Positions 1 to 5,720 of a stretch of DNA of 5,720 bases are shown here, one piece after another; the first letter of the stretch is position 1, and each line of letters begins with the position of its first letter. The stretch covers positions 1 through 5,720 of the forward strand of contig CALLQH010000276.1 of NCBI GenBank assembly GCA_938014945.1, given 5' to 3'. This DNA comes from an uncultured bacterium (lineage in GTDB: Bacteria > Pseudomonadota > Alphaproteobacteria > SP197). The notes beneath the pieces are model-generated. The model was not told the DNA's origin and did not search any database. It was given only the letters and a program-made list of their open reading frames with translations. A program made the position numbers and the translations under genes.

Positions 1-869
1 GCGAACATGGCAAAGACCCGCTCGGCGCTGGAAAGCAGCTCCTGGCGCGTCGCCGTGTAGTCGCCCATGCCCGGCCGGGTGATGTAGATCGAGCCGTGCT
101 GGGCGAGCAGGCGCGGGCGGAAGGGATCGGGTTCGCCCGAGGACTGGCCGAAGGAGACCATGGTGCCCCGGCGGGCCAGACACTTCAGACTGCCCGCGAA
201 GGTGTCCTTGCCGATCGAGTCGTAGACCACCGGCACCCCCTTGCCCTTGGTCTCGCGTTCGACGACGGCGACGAAATCCTCCTCGGACGTCACCACCGGC
301 AGGTCGCAGCCGGCCCGGGCGGCAAGTTCGGCCTTCTCGCGGGTCGAGACCGTGCCGATGGTGGTGACGCCGAGCGCGCGCGCCCACTGGCAGGCGAGCA
401 GGCCGACGCCGCCCGCGGCGGCATGGAAGAGGATCGTCTGGCCGCGGCGCACCTTGAAGCAGCGCTCCAGCAGGAACTCCACGGTCATCGCCTTGGTCAT
501 GGCCGCGGCGGCGGTCTTCTCGTCGATACCGTCGGGCAGGGGCACCAGCGCGGAGACCGGGGCGATCATGGCCTCGGCATAATTGCCCGGACCGGCAAGC
601 ACCGCGACGCGGTCGCCGACCCTGATGTCGCCGGCCTGCGGCCCGACCGCCTCGACCACGCCGGCCGATTCGCAGCCCAGGGTCGCCGGAAGGTCGATGG
701 GATAAAGTCCGGTGCGCTCGTAGACATCGTAGAAGTTCAGCGCGATGGCGGTGTTGCGCACCCGCGCCTCGCCGGGGCCGGGATCGGGCAGGGTGACCAG
801 CTCCAGCGCGATGACCTCGGGGCCGCCGTGTTCATGGATGCGGGCGGCGGTGATCGTGGCGGCGCTCAT
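1..869 (-). CDS. Quinone oxidoreductase (QorA-type MDR), 3' end outside window
   Basis: Zinc-independent medium-chain dehydrogenase/reductase, predicted to be a cytosolic NADPH:quinone (or related enone) reductase. 289 residues are visible. The N-terminal GroES-like domain has the ALNFYDVYERTGLYP stretch (about 43-57) and LGCESAGVVEAVG (about 64-76), where alcohol dehydrogenases would carry a zinc-binding GHE. The Rossmann NADPH motif HAAAGGVG is at 149-156, followed by VVYDSIGKDTF (214-224) and the SFGQSSG signature (239-245). About 35 C-terminal residues should lie beyond the left edge, judging from the 323-residue paralogue next door. The ATG at 869 overlaps the stop of that paralogue (ATGA). 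No Shine-Dalgarno is visible, so translation probably depends on coupling (inference). The start fits the family N-terminus. Family assignment is secure; the physiological substrate is unknown. Confidence 0.93.
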   Translation of the reverse strand, partial: MSAATITAARIHEHGGPEVIALELVTLPDPGPGEARVRNTAIALNFYDVYERTGLYPIDLPATLGCESAGVVEAVGPQAGDIRVGDRVAVLAGPGNYAEAMIAPVSALVPLPDGIDEKTAAAAMTKAMTVEFLLERCFKVRRGQTILFHAAAGGVGLLACQWARALGVTTIGTVSTREKAELAARAGCDLPVVTSEEDFVAVVERETKGKGVPVVYDSIGKDTFAGSLKCLARRGTMVSFGQSSGEPDPFRPRLLAQHGSIYITRPGMGDYTATRQELLSSAERVFAMF

Positions 870-1837
870 GGCAGCAGCACCGTCGAACCGGTGGTCTTGC
901 GCGCCTCCAGATCGGCGTGCGCCCTGGCGGTATCGGCCAGGGCGTAGGTCTGGTTGACGGTGATCTTCACCCTGCCGGAGCCGACCATGTCCATCAGGCG
1001 GCTGCCCGAAAGCGCAAGGTCCTCCGGTGTGGCGATGTAGTTGCCGAGGCTCGGGCGCGTGTAATAGAGCGAGCCGCCCTTGGCGAGCAGGCCGGGATTG
1101 AAGCTGGTGATGGCGCCCGAGGACTGGCCGAAGGAGACCATCATGCCGCGCGGCGCAAGGCAGGAGAGCGAGGCTTCCAGCGTATCCTTGCCGACCGAAT
1201 CGTAAACCACAGGCACGCCCTTGCCGCCGGTGATCTCCCTGACCCGGCTGGCGATGTCCTCGCGCGCGGTGACGATGGCGTGGTCGAGGCCGTGGGCCCT
1301 GGCGAGTTCCGCCTTCTCGTCGGTCGAGACCGTGCCGATGGTCGTCGCCCCGATGGCGCGCGCCCACTGGCAGGCGATCAGGCCGACGCCGCCCGCCGCA
1401 GCATGGAAGAGGATGGTCTGGCCCTTCTGCACGGGGAAGGTGCGGCAGAGCAGGTATTCCACCGTCATGCCCTTGAGCATCATGGCGGCGGCCGTCTTGT
1501 CGTCGACGCTGTCGGGGAGTTTCACCACGCGCGCCGCCGGGATCAGACGGGCTTCTGCATAGGCGCCGCCCTGCATGGGGTAGGCGACCCGGTCGCCGAC
1601 GGCAAAGCCGCCGACGTCCGAACCGACCGCCTCGACCACGCCGGCGGCCTCCATGCCCAGGATGGCGGGAAGCTCCAGGGGGTAGAGCCCGCTCCTCTGA
1701 TAGACGTCGATGAAGTTGAGGCCGATGGCGGTGTGGCGCAGGCGCAGCTCACCCGCGCCGGGATCGCCGACCGCGACATCCTCATAGACGAGCTTGTCGG
1801 GCCCGCCCGCCTCGTGAATCCGCACCGCCTTGACCAT
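866..1837 (-). CDS. Quinone oxidoreductase (QorA-type MDR)
   Basis: Complete 323-residue zinc-independent MDR protein, the usual length for NADPH:quinone oxidoreductases. The N-terminal GroES-like fold includes GLNFIDVYQRSGLYP (39-53) and LGMEAAGVVEAVG (60-72); zinc ligands are absent. The nucleotide-binding Rossmann motif HAAAGGVG is at 145-152, YDSVGKDTL at 212-220, SFGQSSGA at 235-242 and the TRPSLxxY signature at 260-267. Predicted role: NADPH-dependent reduction of quinones or reactive enones in the cytosol. The ATG at 1837 is chosen because a strong GGAGGA lies 4 nt upstream; an in-frame ATG at 1873 would add 12 residues (MPISLATFTEDG) but lacks such support. It lies 50 nt downstream of the DUF255 gene on the same strand, probably in one operon, and overlaps the next reductase by ATGA. 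The two reductases are evident tandem paralogues. Confidence 0.95.
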   Translation of the reverse strand: MVKAVRIHEAGGPDKLVYEDVAVGDPGAGELRLRHTAIGLNFIDVYQRSGLYPLELPAILGMEAAGVVEAVGSDVGGFAVGDRVAYPMQGGAYAEARLIPAARVVKLPDSVDDKTAAAMMLKGMTVEYLLCRTFPVQKGQTILFHAAAGGVGLIACQWARAIGATTIGTVSTDEKAELARAHGLDHAIVTAREDIASRVREITGGKGVPVVYDSVGKDTLEASLSCLAPRGMMVSFGQSSGAITSFNPGLLAKGGSLYYTRPSLGNYIATPEDLALSGSRLMDMVGSGRVKITVNQTYALADTARAHADLEARKTTGSTVLLP

Positions 1838-1841
1838 GCCG

Positions 1842-1847
1842 TCCTCC
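1842..1847 (-). promoter_or_regulatory. Shine-Dalgarno of the complete quinone oxidoreductase gene
   Basis: On the minus strand this reads GGAGGA, 4 nt before the ATG at 1837. It is the best ribosome-binding site in the minus-strand cluster and decides the start against the in-frame ATG at 1873. Confidence 0.75.
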
Positions 1848-1887
1848 GTGAATGTCGCCAACGATATGGGCATCGTCCGCGAGAGGT

Positions 1888-3936
1888 CTATGCGCGACCC
1901 GCGCCTGCGAGCAGATCGGCCAGCGCCGAGGCCTCCGTCACCGGCAGCGAGCAGACCGGGCCGGTGCAGACATAGGCGGTCGCCTTGCCCTCGACCGCAC
2001 CCTTGCCGGTGGCCGGATGGCCCGGGGGCAGGGGCGCGCCGTCGGCGATCACCTGGAGCACCAGGTCCATCCGCCCGGCCTTGTGGACCTCGGCGATCAG
2101 GGCGTCCGTCGCGGCCTCGCCGCGCCTTCCCGTGATCACAACCTGCACGGGTTCGTGGATCAGGTCCATGTTGAGCAGGAGCACGCCGTGGGCGAGCGGG
2201 TTCTGCACGACGTCGTCGGCGAAGGTGGCGCAGATCGCCTCGGCGCGCTGCCGGTAGCTCTCCTGCCCGGTCAGCAGCCAGAGGCGGGCGTTGACGCCGA
2301 CCATGGTGCCGTTGCCGCTGGGCGTGGCGTTGTCGATGGCGGTGCGCGTACGCACGATCAGCGCCTCGGCATCGTCGGCGGTGAAGAAATAACCGCCGGC
2401 CTTTTCGTCCCAGTAGTGCGCATCGGCCACGGCGACCCAGGCGCGCGCCTTTGCGATCAGGCTGTCGTCGCCGCTTGCTTCGTGCAAAGCGAGCGCGGCA
2501 TCGGCCATGGCGGCGTAGTCGTCGATCATGGCGACGGCCAGCGTCTTGCCGTCGCGTGCGCTGTGGTGCAGGCGGTCGCCATCGGCCATGGTGCCGGCGA
2601 TGTGGTCGAAGGCCCGCTGAGCCGCAGAAACCCATGCCTTTTCGCCCATCGCCAGGCCGGCGCGCACCAGGGCGCGGATCATCAGGCCGTTCCAGTCGGC
2701 CAGCACCTTGTCGTCGAGGCCGGGACGCGGGCGCGGCGCGCGCACGTCGAAAAGGACCTCGCGCATCGGTGCGAGCTTCGCCTCGATGGCCGCGTCGGGT
2801 GCGGGCATGGCGAGACGGTTGAGGATGGTCTTGCCTTCCCAGTTGCCTTCAGGCGTGACGCCGTAGTGCATCTTGAAGAGATCGGTATCGTGGCCCTTGA
2901 GGGCCTCGTCGATCTGCGCCTCGCTCCAGACGTAGAAGGCGCCTTCCTCGCTGTGGCCATGGCCGTCGTCGCTGTCGGCATCGAGGCTGGAGCAGAAGGC
3001 GCCGTCGGCGGTCGTCATCTCGCGCTGGAGCCAGCCGACGGTCTCGGCGACACGCTGGCGGTAGAGCGGGCGGCCCGTGGCGAGCCACAACCGGGAGTAG
3101 TGTTCGATGAGCTGGCTGTTGTCGTAGAGCATCTTCTCGAAATGCGGCACCAGCCAGTGGGTATCGACGGAGTAACGCGCCCAGCCGCCGCCCAGGTGAT
3201 CGTAGATGCCGCCCTCGGCCATGGCGTCGGCGGTGATGAGGACGGCGCGCGCGAAGCTGTCGCCGCGCCCCTTGCGGTGGGCGCGCCAGAGCAGGTCCAG
3301 GCCGGGAACATGGGGGAACTTGGGCGCATCGCCGATGCCACCGTGGGCGAGATCGACATGGCGCACCAGGGCGTCGGCCGCCTGGTCGGCGGCATCCGCG
3401 GGCAGGCCCGCGCCGGGCGTCTTGTCGGAGAGGCGGGTCAGCGCCTCGGCGATCGCGGCACGGTTCTGCTCCACCTTGTCCTTGCCGTTGCGATAGGTGT
3501 CCTCGATGGCGACCAGGACGTCGGTGAAGCCCGGCCGGCCGTAACGCGGCGTGGCGGGGAAGTAGGTGCCGCCCCAGAAGGGTTCGCCGTCGGGGGTGAG
3601 GAACATGGTCAGCGGCCAGCCGCCCTGCTGGCCCAGGAGGTGCAGCGCCGTCTGGTAGATGGCGTCGATGTCCGGGCGTTCCTCGCGGTCGACCTTGATG
3701 TTGACGAAGAGCCGGTTCATCTCCGCGGCGATCGCCGGGTTCTCGAAGCTCTCGTGGGTCAGGACATGGCACCAGTGGCAGGCGGCATACCCCACCGACA
3801 GCAGGATCGGCTTGTCGTTCTCGCGTGCGTGGGCGAGCACCTGCGGCCCCCAGGGCTGCCAGTTGACCGGATTGTCGCGGTGCTGATGGAGGTAGGGGCT
3901 GGTCTCGCGGTCGAGATTGTTGCGCTGGAAGTTCAT
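1888..3936 (-). CDS. DUF255 / YyaL-family thioredoxin-domain protein (SPATA20-like)
   Basis: 682 residues, the normal length for the conserved YyaL/SPATA20 family. The N-terminal thioredoxin-like domain (about 1-165) opens with the family's SPYLHQHRDNPVNW (13-26). It carries the redox-type motif CHWCH at 53-57, then HESFENP (61-67), KVDREERPD (81-89), GGWP (105-108) and GGTYFP (122-127). The remainder, from roughly 200, is a (alpha/alpha)6-toroid resembling N-acylglucosamine 2-epimerases and glycosidases, with recognisable GGIYDHLGGGWARYSVD and PHFEKMLYDN blocks. The C-terminus has a cysteine pair, YVCTGPVC (C657, C662), as family members commonly do. No signal peptide is seen, so a cytosolic location is expected. 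Biochemical function is not established; a thiol-redox plus sugar-binding role is inferred from folds only. The start at 3936 fits the family N-terminus, with a modest purine-rich AAGAGAG upstream. It is the first gene of the minus-strand cluster. Confidence 0.95.
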   Translation of the reverse strand: MNFQRNNLDRETSPYLHQHRDNPVNWQPWGPQVLAHARENDKPILLSVGYAACHWCHVLTHESFENPAIAAEMNRLFVNIKVDREERPDIDAIYQTALHLLGQQGGWPLTMFLTPDGEPFWGGTYFPATPRYGRPGFTDVLVAIEDTYRNGKDKVEQNRAAIAEALTRLSDKTPGAGLPADAADQAADALVRHVDLAHGGIGDAPKFPHVPGLDLLWRAHRKGRGDSFARAVLITADAMAEGGIYDHLGGGWARYSVDTHWLVPHFEKMLYDNSQLIEHYSRLWLATGRPLYRQRVAETVGWLQREMTTADGAFCSSLDADSDDGHGHSEEGAFYVWSEAQIDEALKGHDTDLFKMHYGVTPEGNWEGKTILNRLAMPAPDAAIEAKLAPMREVLFDVRAPRPRPGLDDKVLADWNGLMIRALVRAGLAMGEKAWVSAAQRAFDHIAGTMADGDRLHHSARDGKTLAVAMIDDYAAMADAALALHEASGDDSLIAKARAWVAVADAHYWDEKAGGYFFTADDAEALIVRTRTAIDNATPSGNGTMVGVNARLWLLTGQESYRQRAEAICATFADDVVQNPLAHGVLLLNMDLIHEPVQVVITGRRGEAATDALIAEVHKAGRMDLVLQVIADGAPLPPGHPATGKGAVEGKATAYVCTGPVCSLPVTEASALADLLAGAGRA

Positions 3937-4004
3937 GAACTCTCTTGGCCGGGGTGGGGCGCCGTTGCGCGGCAGGCCCTCGAACCCGTAACGTGGTCCG
4001 CCCG

Positions 4005-4027
4005 GCGCGGCGGCGCAACCGCCGCGC
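4005..4027 (+). repeat. GC-rich inverted repeat in the putative 5' leader of the small-protein gene
   Basis: GCGCGGCGG (4005-4013) and CCGCCGCGC (4019-4027) are perfect reverse complements separated by the 5-nt loop CGCAA. In RNA they would form a 9-bp all-GC stem ending 16 nt before the Shine-Dalgarno AAGGAGG at 4044. No T-run follows, so it does not look like an intrinsic terminator. It could be a leader hairpin, or chance in GC-rich sequence. Confidence 0.4.
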
Positions 4028-4043
4028 GCCGATTGCCGGCGAC

Positions 4044-4050
4044 AAGGAGG
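4044..4050 (+). promoter_or_regulatory. Shine-Dalgarno of the small Met-rich protein gene
   Basis: AAGGAGG lies 5 nt before the ATG at 4056. It is near-consensus and rules out the longer reading that would begin at 3945, whose extra 37 residues are Arg/Ala/Pro-rich and look non-coding. Confidence 0.8.
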
Positions 4051-4055
4051 CCCCG

Positions 4056-4304
4056 ATGAAGGTGACGATCGAAATCGACTGCACGCCCGAGGAGGCGCGC
4101 GCGTTCATGGGCATGCCCGATGTCCGCCCGCTGCAGGAGGAGATCATGGCCGACATGAGGAAACGCATGCTGGAGGCGGCCAAGGCCTTCGAACCCGATC
4201 AGGTGCTCAAGACCTGGATGGGCGCCTCGGGCGAGAGCATGGAGCAGATGATGAAGTTCTGGACCCAGATGGCCGGTGCGGCACAGCGAAAGGACCAGGG
4301 GTGA
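4056..4304 (+). CDS. Small Met-rich protein, DUF6489-like
   Basis: 82 residues of unknown function. It begins with a short beta-like segment, MKVTIEIDCTPEEARAFMG, then PDVRPLQEEI. A long amphipathic helix follows (about 25-45), then a second helical part with MEQMMKFWTQMAG (62-74). The length and the opening match my recollection of the alphaproteobacterial DUF6489 family; this is recognition, not a search. It has 11 methionines in 82 residues, one cysteine (C9), no signal peptide and no hydrophobic membrane segment, so it is probably cytosolic. The alternating Met/aromatic C-terminal helix is loosely reminiscent of phasin-like or other oligomerising helices, but I would not assign that role. 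The start is set by AAGGAGG 5 nt upstream. It overlaps the ferredoxin gene by 4 bp (GTGA), so the two products are probably translated together. Confidence 0.88.
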   Translation: MKVTIEIDCTPEEARAFMGMPDVRPLQEEIMADMRKRMLEAAKAFEPDQVLKTWMGASGESMEQMMKFWTQMAGAAQRKDQG

Positions 4305-4663
4305 GCGAGGTTGATGACGGTGCGGCGGGCGATCCGCCGCTCTATTACGCGCGGCACATCTTCTGCTGCACCAACACCCGCGCGCCGGGCCACCCGCGCG
4401 GCTGCTGCAACGAAAAGGGTGCCGAGCGCCTGCGCAACCATCTCAAGAAACGCGCCAAGGAGCTGGGGCTGAAGGACATCCGGGTCAACGCCGCGGGATG
4501 CCTCGACCGCTGCGAACTGGGTCCGACCATGGTGATCTACCCGGAAGGCGTCTGGTACAGCTACAAGGACGAGGCCGACCTGGAGGAGATCCTGCGGCGC
4601 CATGTCGCGGGCGGCGAACGGGTCGAGCGGCTGCTGCTGCGCCCTGAGGACGATCCTGCGTGA
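4301..4663 (+). CDS. Thioredoxin-like (2Fe-2S) ferredoxin domain protein
   Basis: 120-residue protein with the single-domain thioredoxin-fold [2Fe-2S] ferredoxin pattern (COG3411 type, as in Aquifex ferredoxin and the NuoE cluster domain). The cluster ligands are probably C23, C36, C67 and C71: the Cx12C spacing followed by CLDRC (67-71) and the ELGPTMVIYPEGVWY strand (72-86) are diagnostic. C22 and C35 are adjacent extra cysteines. The HIFCCTNTR opening is followed by KGAERLRNHLKKRAKELGL, the first helix. Predicted role: cytosolic electron carrier; the partner is unknown. The GTG start at 4301 overlaps the upstream stop and is preceded by AAAGGA with 6-nt spacing. No methionine follows until residue 77, past the third and fourth cysteines, so no later ATG is possible. 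The C-terminal tail (about 101-120) is charged. It is probably co-translated with the small protein upstream. Confidence 0.92.
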   Translation: MSEVDDGAAGDPPLYYARHIFCCTNTRAPGHPRGCCNEKGAERLRNHLKKRAKELGLKDIRVNAAGCLDRCELGPTMVIYPEGVWYSYKDEADLEEILRRHVAGGERVERLLLRPEDDPA

Positions 4664-4683
4664 GGCCTTCGGGCCGGAAGGGG

Positions 4684-4699
4684 TGTTTCACGTGAAACA
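4684..4699. other. parS: parS centromere-like site (ParB binding site)
   Basis: TGTTTCACGTGAAACA is a perfect 16-bp palindrome identical to the canonical bacterial chromosomal parS sequence. The dyad extends to 20 bp (4682-4701). ParB-family CTPases load here and spread, and with ParA they segregate the chromosome origin region. The site sits in the 48-bp gap between the ferredoxin gene (stop at 4663) and mnmE (ATG at 4712). In alphaproteobacteria parA and parB commonly lie a few genes beyond mnmE, which supports a genuine chromosomal parS. No second copy was seen in the window. Exact identity makes a chance match very unlikely; ParB binding itself is inferred. Confidence 0.93.
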
Positions 4700-4711
4700 C
4701 CGTCCCCTGCC

Positions 4712-5720
4712 ATGACCATCTTTGCCCTTTCCAGCGCCCCCGGCCGGGCCGCGGTGGCGGTGATCCGCGTTTCCGGTCCCGCCGCGGCGGGCGCCCTGCG
4801 CGCGCTGACCGGACGGGAGCCGCCGGAGCCGCGCCATGCCGCCCTGCGGCGCATCGTCGATCCCGCCGACGGCACCCTGCTCGATGCCGCGCTGGTGCTG
4901 TTCTTTGCCGGGCCGCGCACGGAGACCGGCGAGGACATGGCCGAATTCCAGGTTCACGGCGGCCGTGCGGTGGTTTCCGGCGTGCTCGAGGCCTTGGCGC
5001 GCCTGCCCGGCCTGCGCCCGGCAGAACCCGGCGAGTTCACCCGCCGGGCCGTGGCCAACGGCAAGATCGACCTCACCGCCGCCGAGGCCGTGGCCGATCT
5101 GATCGACGCCGACACGACGCGCCAGCGCGCCCAGGCGCTCGCCGAAGCGGGCGGTGCGGCGGCGCGGCGCTACGACGGCTGGCGCGAGACCCTGATCGGC
5201 CTGATGGCCCGGCTGGAAGCGGCCATCGACTTTTCTGACGAGGACCTGCCCGCGGGCCTGCTCTCCGGCCTGGAGGGGGAGATGCTGGCGCTGGCGGCCG
5301 AGATCCGCGGCCATCTGGACGACGACGGCCGCGCCCAGCGGTTGCGCGAGGGCTTGCGTGTGGTGATCCTGGGGGCACCCAATGCGGGCAAGTCCAGCCT
5401 GCTCAACCGGCTCGCCCGCCGGGAGGCCGCCATCGTGGCCGAGGAGGCGGGCACCACCCGCGACATCGTGGAGGTCACCCTCGACATCGCCGGGTTTGCC
5501 GTGACGCTCTCGGACACCGCAGGGCTGCGGGAAGGGGCAGGCGCCGTGGAGGCGGAGGGCATGCGCCGCACCCGCGCGCTGGCTGGTGAGGCCGACCTGC
5601 GGCTGGTGCTGCTGGATGCGAGTCGCTGGGAGGAAAGCCGGGCCGCTGTTGCCGATCTGCTGGACGGCAGCCTGGTGGTCGCCAACAAGGCCGATCTGGC
5701 GGCACCGCCGTCGGATGCGG
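4712..5720 (+). CDS. mnmE: tRNA uridine-5-carboxymethylaminomethyl modification GTPase MnmE, 3' end outside window
   Basis: 336 codons of MnmE (TrmE), whose full length is usually about 440-460 residues. With MnmG it installs the (carboxymethyl)aminomethyl group on wobble U34 of certain tRNAs, using GTP, FAD and a methylene-tetrahydrofolate carbon. The N-terminal folate-binding domain opens MTIFALSSAPGRAAVAVIRVSG and includes GEFTRRA (107-113). The central helical domain begins at about 118 (KIDLTAAEAVADLIDA). The inserted Ras-like G domain shows G1 GAPNAGKS (221-228), G2 TTRD (248-251), G3 DTAG (268-271) and G4 NKAD (325-328). The C-terminal helical part with the catalytic-type Cys motif (CxGK) is beyond the edge. 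The ATG at 4712 is the only start that keeps the conserved N-terminus and has no visible Shine-Dalgarno; parS lies just upstream. mnmG and rsmG probably follow. Confidence 0.97.
   Translation, partial: MTIFALSSAPGRAAVAVIRVSGPAAAGALRALTGREPPEPRHAALRRIVDPADGTLLDAALVLFFAGPRTETGEDMAEFQVHGGRAVVSGVLEALARLPGLRPAEPGEFTRRAVANGKIDLTAAEAVADLIDADTTRQRAQALAEAGGAAARRYDGWRETLIGLMARLEAAIDFSDEDLPAGLLSGLEGEMLALAAEIRGHLDDDGRAQRLREGLRVVILGAPNAGKSSLLNRLARREAAIVAEEAGTTRDIVEVTLDIAGFAVTLSDTAGLREGAGAVEAEGMRRTRALAGEADLRLVLLDASRWEESRAAVADLLDGSLVVANKADLAAPPSDA

Larger units (their letters stand above)
3937..4055. promoter_or_regulatory. Divergent intergenic region, probable back-to-back promoters
   Basis: This 119-bp gap separates the minus-strand DUF255 cluster from the plus-strand small-protein/ferredoxin pair, so it should hold promoters for both directions (inference from layout). 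I see no convincing -35/-10 pair. TTGCGC at 3965-3970 is followed by only a poor -10 candidate about 17 bp on. The right half holds a GC-rich inverted repeat and the Shine-Dalgarno of the rightward gene. Confidence 0.4.

Noticed and set aside
917..1975. Open frame of about 350 codons on the plus strand, opposite the complete quinone oxidoreductase (similar one at 96-947)
   Set aside because: It is the antisense mirror of the two paralogous reductases. The similarity between the two antisense frames simply follows from the duplication of the real genes.
866..2635. Minus-strand frame giving a 589-residue product with the quinone oxidoreductase at its C-terminus (apparent fusion)
   Set aside because: The N-terminal part is an Arg/Gly-rich out-of-frame reading of the DUF255 gene. 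A strong Shine-Dalgarno and the family N-terminus place the real start at 1837.
3965..3993. Possible sigma-70-type promoter starting at TTGCGC
   Set aside because: The -10 position does not resemble TATAAT, and no independent support is visible.
3945..4055. N-terminal extension of the small Met-rich protein
   Set aside because: The added 37 residues are Arg/Ala/Pro-rich, and AAGGAGG sits 5 nt before the internal ATG at 4056.
1852..4059. Long open frame of about 735 codons on the plus strand, opposite the DUF255 gene
   Set aside because: The minus-strand frame has clear family motifs from end to end. The opposite frame has low-complexity Gly/Ala/Val/Asp-rich composition typical of antisense frames in GC-rich DNA, and no recognisable domain.
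4666..4681. Small hairpin CCTTC/GAAGG after the ferredoxin stop as a possible terminator
   Set aside because: It has only a 5-bp stem and is followed by GGTG and parS, with no T-run. It gives no real support for intrinsic termination.
4485..4700. Minus-strand frame beginning MFHVKH across parS
   Set aside because: The peptide is just the parS palindrome read as codons; the rest is antisense to the ferredoxin gene and Arg/Pro-rich.

Overview
The window is very GC-rich, densely packed bacterial chromosome. Protein signatures point to an alphaproteobacterium, possibly Rhodospirillales-like: the MnmE N-terminus, the small Met-rich protein resembling the alphaproteobacterial DUF6489 family, and the mnmE/parS context. 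This is inferred from recognition only; no search was run. No phage, transposon, CRISPR, tRNA or rRNA sequence was seen. Gene-free gaps are all short (the longest is 119 bp).

Layout. The left two thirds (1-3936) is a minus-strand cluster read right to left: a 682-residue DUF255/YyaL-type protein (thioredoxin-like domain plus alpha/alpha-toroid), then two tandem, clearly paralogous zinc-independent quinone oxidoreductases (QorA type). The second reductase overlaps the first by ATGA and is cut by the left window edge. A 119-bp divergent intergenic region (3937-4055) separates this from a plus-strand set: a small Met-rich protein (82 aa), a thioredoxin-like [2Fe-2S] ferredoxin (120 aa, GTG start, 4-bp overlap), and the 5' 336 codons of mnmE (tRNA wobble-uridine modification GTPase), which runs off the right edge.

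The most notable element is a perfect 16-bp parS centromere site (4684-4699), embedded in a 20-bp perfect palindrome, in the 48-bp gap between the ferredoxin gene and mnmE. In alphaproteobacteria mnmE commonly leads the mnmE-mnmG-rsmG-parA-parB cluster near oriC. The site therefore suggests an origin-proximal location, with parAB probably a few kb to the right (inference). parS ends 12 bp before the mnmE start codon, and no Shine-Dalgarno is visible there, so ParB occupancy could plausibly touch mnmE expression.

How the genes fit together: the left cluster looks like a redox/housekeeping operon of poorly known physiological role. The right set is a small two-gene unit of unknown function followed by the conserved tRNA-modification/chromosome-segregation neighbourhood. 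I do not see a convincing undescribed multi-gene system; the items worth a second look are parS and its placement, the duplicated reductases, and the uncharacterised small-protein/ferredoxin pair.
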